Positions 61,821-64,000 of a stretch of 64,000 nt of DNA are shown here, one piece after another. The stretch comes from Phytopythium helicoides (Eukaryota; Oomycota; Peronosporomycetes; Pythiales; Pythiaceae), in NCBI GenBank assembly GCA_024867545.1, contig JANFNE010000012.1:682001-746000 (forward strand). Direction: 5' to 3'. The position numbers were made by a program, and so were the translations under genes. Numbering within the stretch: position 1 is the first letter of the stretch; each line of letters opens with the position of its first letter. The notes below the pieces were generated by a model. It was not told the origin of the DNA, did not search any database, and saw only the letters and a program-made list of their open reading frames with translations.

Positions 61821-63635
61821 CTACCCGGAGATGACGTGCAGCCAGTCGGTCGGCGCGAGTGAGATGGTGTGCTTGAGCTCCTCGAGGACGTTATCATGCA
61901 CCTCCGGTCGCGAGAGCATGACCTGCCGCGCACTCTCCAGCACGTCACTCGCGTTCCAGAGCAGGATGCCCATGATCTTGTTGCCCTTTAAATAGTAGAC
62001 GACGCCGCGCTCGAGCTTGACCTCGCTCGGATCCGTTCCAGCACCGTTGGCCTTGGATGTAGGAGACGGCGGCTGAACCCACACTCCTACAGTACGTAGC
62101 GACGCGTCCACTTCACCAATCCCCTCAATGAGCACATCCAAGCCGCTCAAGTTGCTGCGGAACATTGGTTGATGGCGGTAGATCTTCATCTTGCCAGTAC
62201 CCGCAAGGGACTTGGCCATGTTTCGTCCAGCTACTAGCCCACTGTTGACCGCGTGATCGTACCGATCCACTCGTCGGCGGCCAAGGTAGGGATCGTAGTA
62301 GCTGGCTGCGTTACCCGCCACAAACACACTCGAGACAGCTTCCAGCTGCGCATTCACGACAATCCCACCATTTTTCTCGTCGATCTCGAACCCGCTGCGC
62401 GCACCACGGCCAAAACGAAGATTCGGCTCTGTGTGCGTCGACGCCAGCACAATGTAGTCCGCAACGAGCTTCTCTTGCTTTGTCTTGTGCTTCCCGAGCG
62501 CAGCGACAGCCACGCTGTCGGTCTCGACACTATCACCCTCGCACTTGATGCTGGTAATGAGGTGCTCCGGAACCACCTCGACACCGGCAGCGACCAGTCG
62601 GCGAGTCAGCTCCTGCGCGAGGTACGGCGGGAGGGAGTGGCTCGCTGGCGCTGCCTCCACGAAAATGAGGCGCGTCTTGAACTTTTTGATCGGGTTGCTG
62701 TTCCGCGGGTCCGTGGCGAGAGCGGCCGCGACCTCCGTCCCGAGAAACCCGCCGCCGATGACCATAACTGAGGAAACGTCGTCACGGGAGCCGAGCTGGT
62801 CGAGCTGGGCAAAGTCGTTGAGCGTCGTGCACGTGTTGATGCGGTCCTTGAGCGAGTACGAGATGCGCTCGCTGTCGAGCACGTAGAAGTGTCGCGGCTT
62901 GCCTGCGGACGCGATGAGGCACTTGTCGTAGCGAATCTCGGTGCCGTCGCCGAGCAGGATGCGGTTCTTCTCGACGTCAAACTCGAGCGTGTTCTTGTCG
63001 AGCAGCAGCGTGAGCGGGGGCGACGGCGGCGGCGCGCGCGCGTGGCGACGTCCGTGCTGGCTGCTGGCTGCGCCGGCGTATCCGCTGAAGGGGTCACTGG
63101 GGTCTTCCTCCAGCCTGGCCGTGAGGTGTCTGCGCCACTCGTTGTAGGTCTCCATGAGCGGCCCCGAGAGCGAGTCGTGGGCCGTCTCGTCCTCGTCGTC
63201 GCCCTCGGACGAGTCGACGCGGGGCAGCGCCTGCTCGTCGCTCAGCACGAGGATGTCCGCCTGCGGGTCCTCCTGGCGGATGGCCTCGATGGCCGCGTGC
63301 GCCGCCGTGCCCGAGCCCACGATCACGAACTGGTGGAACTTCTTCTGCTTGCGCCGCGTGAATCTCCGCGACAGGCGCATCTTGTCGGTCGAGCCGTAGA
63401 TCGTCGCGTTCGCGCCGGCCCCAGGCGGGCCCTGCGCCGGCGGGCCGCTGCCAGAGTCGGCGCGCGGCTCGTTGCTGGCCGCGGCCCAGCCGGCCGTGAG
63501 CCCCGCGACACCGGCCGACGCCGCCAGCAGCGGCAGCGACCGCGCGTGGCCGCCGGCGTCCGCGCCACCGCCGAGCGCCGCGCTGGAGGCCGCGGCCGCC
63601 CACGCGCGCAGCGACTCGGCCGGGCGGCGCCACAT
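61821..63635 (-). CDS. Apoptosis-inducing factor (AIFM1-like) mitochondrial flavoprotein
   Basis: 604 codons, ATG at 63633-63635, no frameshift and no intron. AIF is an FAD/NADH oxidoreductase of the mitochondrial intermembrane space that supports respiratory-complex biogenesis and can promote cell death when released. The Arg/Ala-rich N-terminus with a hydrophobic stretch (LPLLAASAGVAGLTAGW, residues 34-50) fits a mitochondrial presequence and membrane anchor. The FAD dinucleotide motif is FVIVGSGTAAHAA (103-115). The NAD motif is VMVIGGGFLGTEV (290-302). The second FAD motif is VFVAGNAASYYDP (437-449), followed by LGRRRVDRYDHAVNSG, which is typical of AIF. The C-terminal AIF domain starts at HQPMFRSNLSG (488-498). 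Oddities: Asn442 replaces the usual Asp of the AGD motif, and residues 141-205 contain an acidic and His/Arg-rich insertion. Confidence 0.92.
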   Translation of the reverse strand: MWRRPAESLRAWAAAASSAALGGGADAGGHARSLPLLAASAGVAGLTAGWAAASNEPRADSGSGPPAQGPPGAGANATIYGSTDKMRLSRRFTRRKQKKFHQFVIVGSGTAAHAAIEAIRQEDPQADILVLSDEQALPRVDSSEGDDEDETAHDSLSGPLMETYNEWRRHLTARLEEDPSDPFSGYAGAASSQHGRRHARAPPPSPPLTLLLDKNTLEFDVEKNRILLGDGTEIRYDKCLIASAGKPRHFYVLDSERISYSLKDRINTCTTLNDFAQLDQLGSRDDVSSVMVIGGGFLGTEVAAALATDPRNSNPIKKFKTRLIFVEAAPASHSLPPYLAQELTRRLVAAGVEVVPEHLITSIKCEGDSVETDSVAVAALGKHKTKQEKLVADYIVLASTHTEPNLRFGRGARSGFEIDEKNGGIVVNAQLEAVSSVFVAGNAASYYDPYLGRRRVDRYDHAVNSGLVAGRNMAKSLAGTGKMKIYRHQPMFRSNLSGLDVLIEGIGEVDASLRTVGVWVQPPSPTSKANGAGTDPSEVKLERGVVYYLKGNKIMGILLWNASDVLESARQVMLSRPEVHDNVLEELKHTISLAPTDWLHVISG

Positions 63636-63937
63636 GAGCGAGGGAGCGGCGGGGCGAGCGGGAGGCGAGCGGGAGGCGAGCGGGAAGCGCGGCAGCTTGC
63701 GCTTCCGCGGCGTGATCCGGAGTGAGGGGGAGTTGAAGCTGGGGTGCGCGGCGGGGATTGGGGGAAAGTGCGCGAGCAGAGAGATGCCGTTGGATGGAAA
63801 GGCGACGGCATTTTGGCCTGTGGCAGGAAGGATCGGCGCTGGGCTTGATGTTAACGCGTCCTGTATTGACTACGTCGGCAAGGCGTAGCTCAGTGTTGGT
63901 GTTGCCTCTCAGGAGACTGTCGTATCAGCTATCGACC
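63636..63937. other. Possible bidirectional promoter between AIF and the right-edge gene
   Basis: About 300 bp between the AIF start (minus strand) and an ATG at 63938 (plus strand). The left half has GCGAGCGGGAG-type direct repeats near 63655-63685. I see no convincing initiator. Confidence 0.35.
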
Positions 63938-64000
63938 ATGGCCTCTGCATTCGCCACCATAAAACTTTCACTTTCCTTCTCGGAAGAGCTGGAAGCGGTC
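63938..64000 (+). CDS. Possible 5' end of a further gene (partial)
   Basis: GACCATGG is a good initiation context and the frame is open for 21 codons to the window edge (MASAFATIKLSL and on). Too short to identify; it could be chance. Confidence 0.25.
   Translation, partial: MASAFATIKLSLSFSEELEAV

Overview
The window looks like nuclear DNA of an oomycete (inference). It has GC-rich protein genes with short GT-AG introns of about 60-90 bp, an oomycete-style initiator (CTCATTCACTTTC) upstream of one gene, a cluster of START-like/FYVE-like lipid-binding protein genes of the kind expanded in Phytophthora and Pythium relatives, and a Ty1/copia retrotransposon. The genes are eukaryotic throughout.

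Layout. (1) 1-27716: about 196 head-to-tail copies of a 141-bp satellite in three blocks: A1 (1-18623, a few recurring single-base variants), B (18624-23136, a subfamily with eight diagnostic differences) and A2 (23137-27716, almost perfectly uniform). The A1/B boundary lies in a 1.8-kb zone full of single-base indels. (2) 27741-40081: an unrelated 334-338-bp satellite with two subfamilies and mosaic units. A complete copia element (35057-39840) sits inside one unit, with 5-bp target duplications, near-identical LTRs and an uninterrupted 1345-codon gag-pol frame. The array ends in a run of 23 G. (3) 40105-41500: no recognised gene. (4) 41650-64000: genes. In order: an ATAD2/Yta7-type AAA-ATPase with bromodomain (+), a VAMP7-type longin R-SNARE (+), a divergent PP2A B56-like regulatory subunit with a PAM2-like motif (-), two START/FYVE-like paralogues in divergent orientation (- and +), a low-density stretch with a membrane-protein-like frame interrupted by a perfect 95-bp inverted repeat, a third START/FYVE-like paralogue (+), an AIFM1-type mitochondrial oxidoreductase (-), and the possible first codons of another gene at the right edge (+).

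The genes do not form one pathway. They cover chromatin (ATAD2-like), vesicle fusion (VAMP7-like), phosphatase targeting (B56-like), lipid/endosome binding (the START/FYVE trio) and mitochondrial redox function (AIF). Several genes are interrupted by isolated one-base frameshifts, mostly an extra base in or near a short homopolymer, without other damage. I read these as consensus-sequence errors rather than pseudogenes. The copia frame, the VAMP7-like gene and the AIF gene carry none.

The most unusual parts are the large satellite with a sharply conserved 62-bp half, the copia element inside the second satellite, and the PAM2 plus B56 combination.
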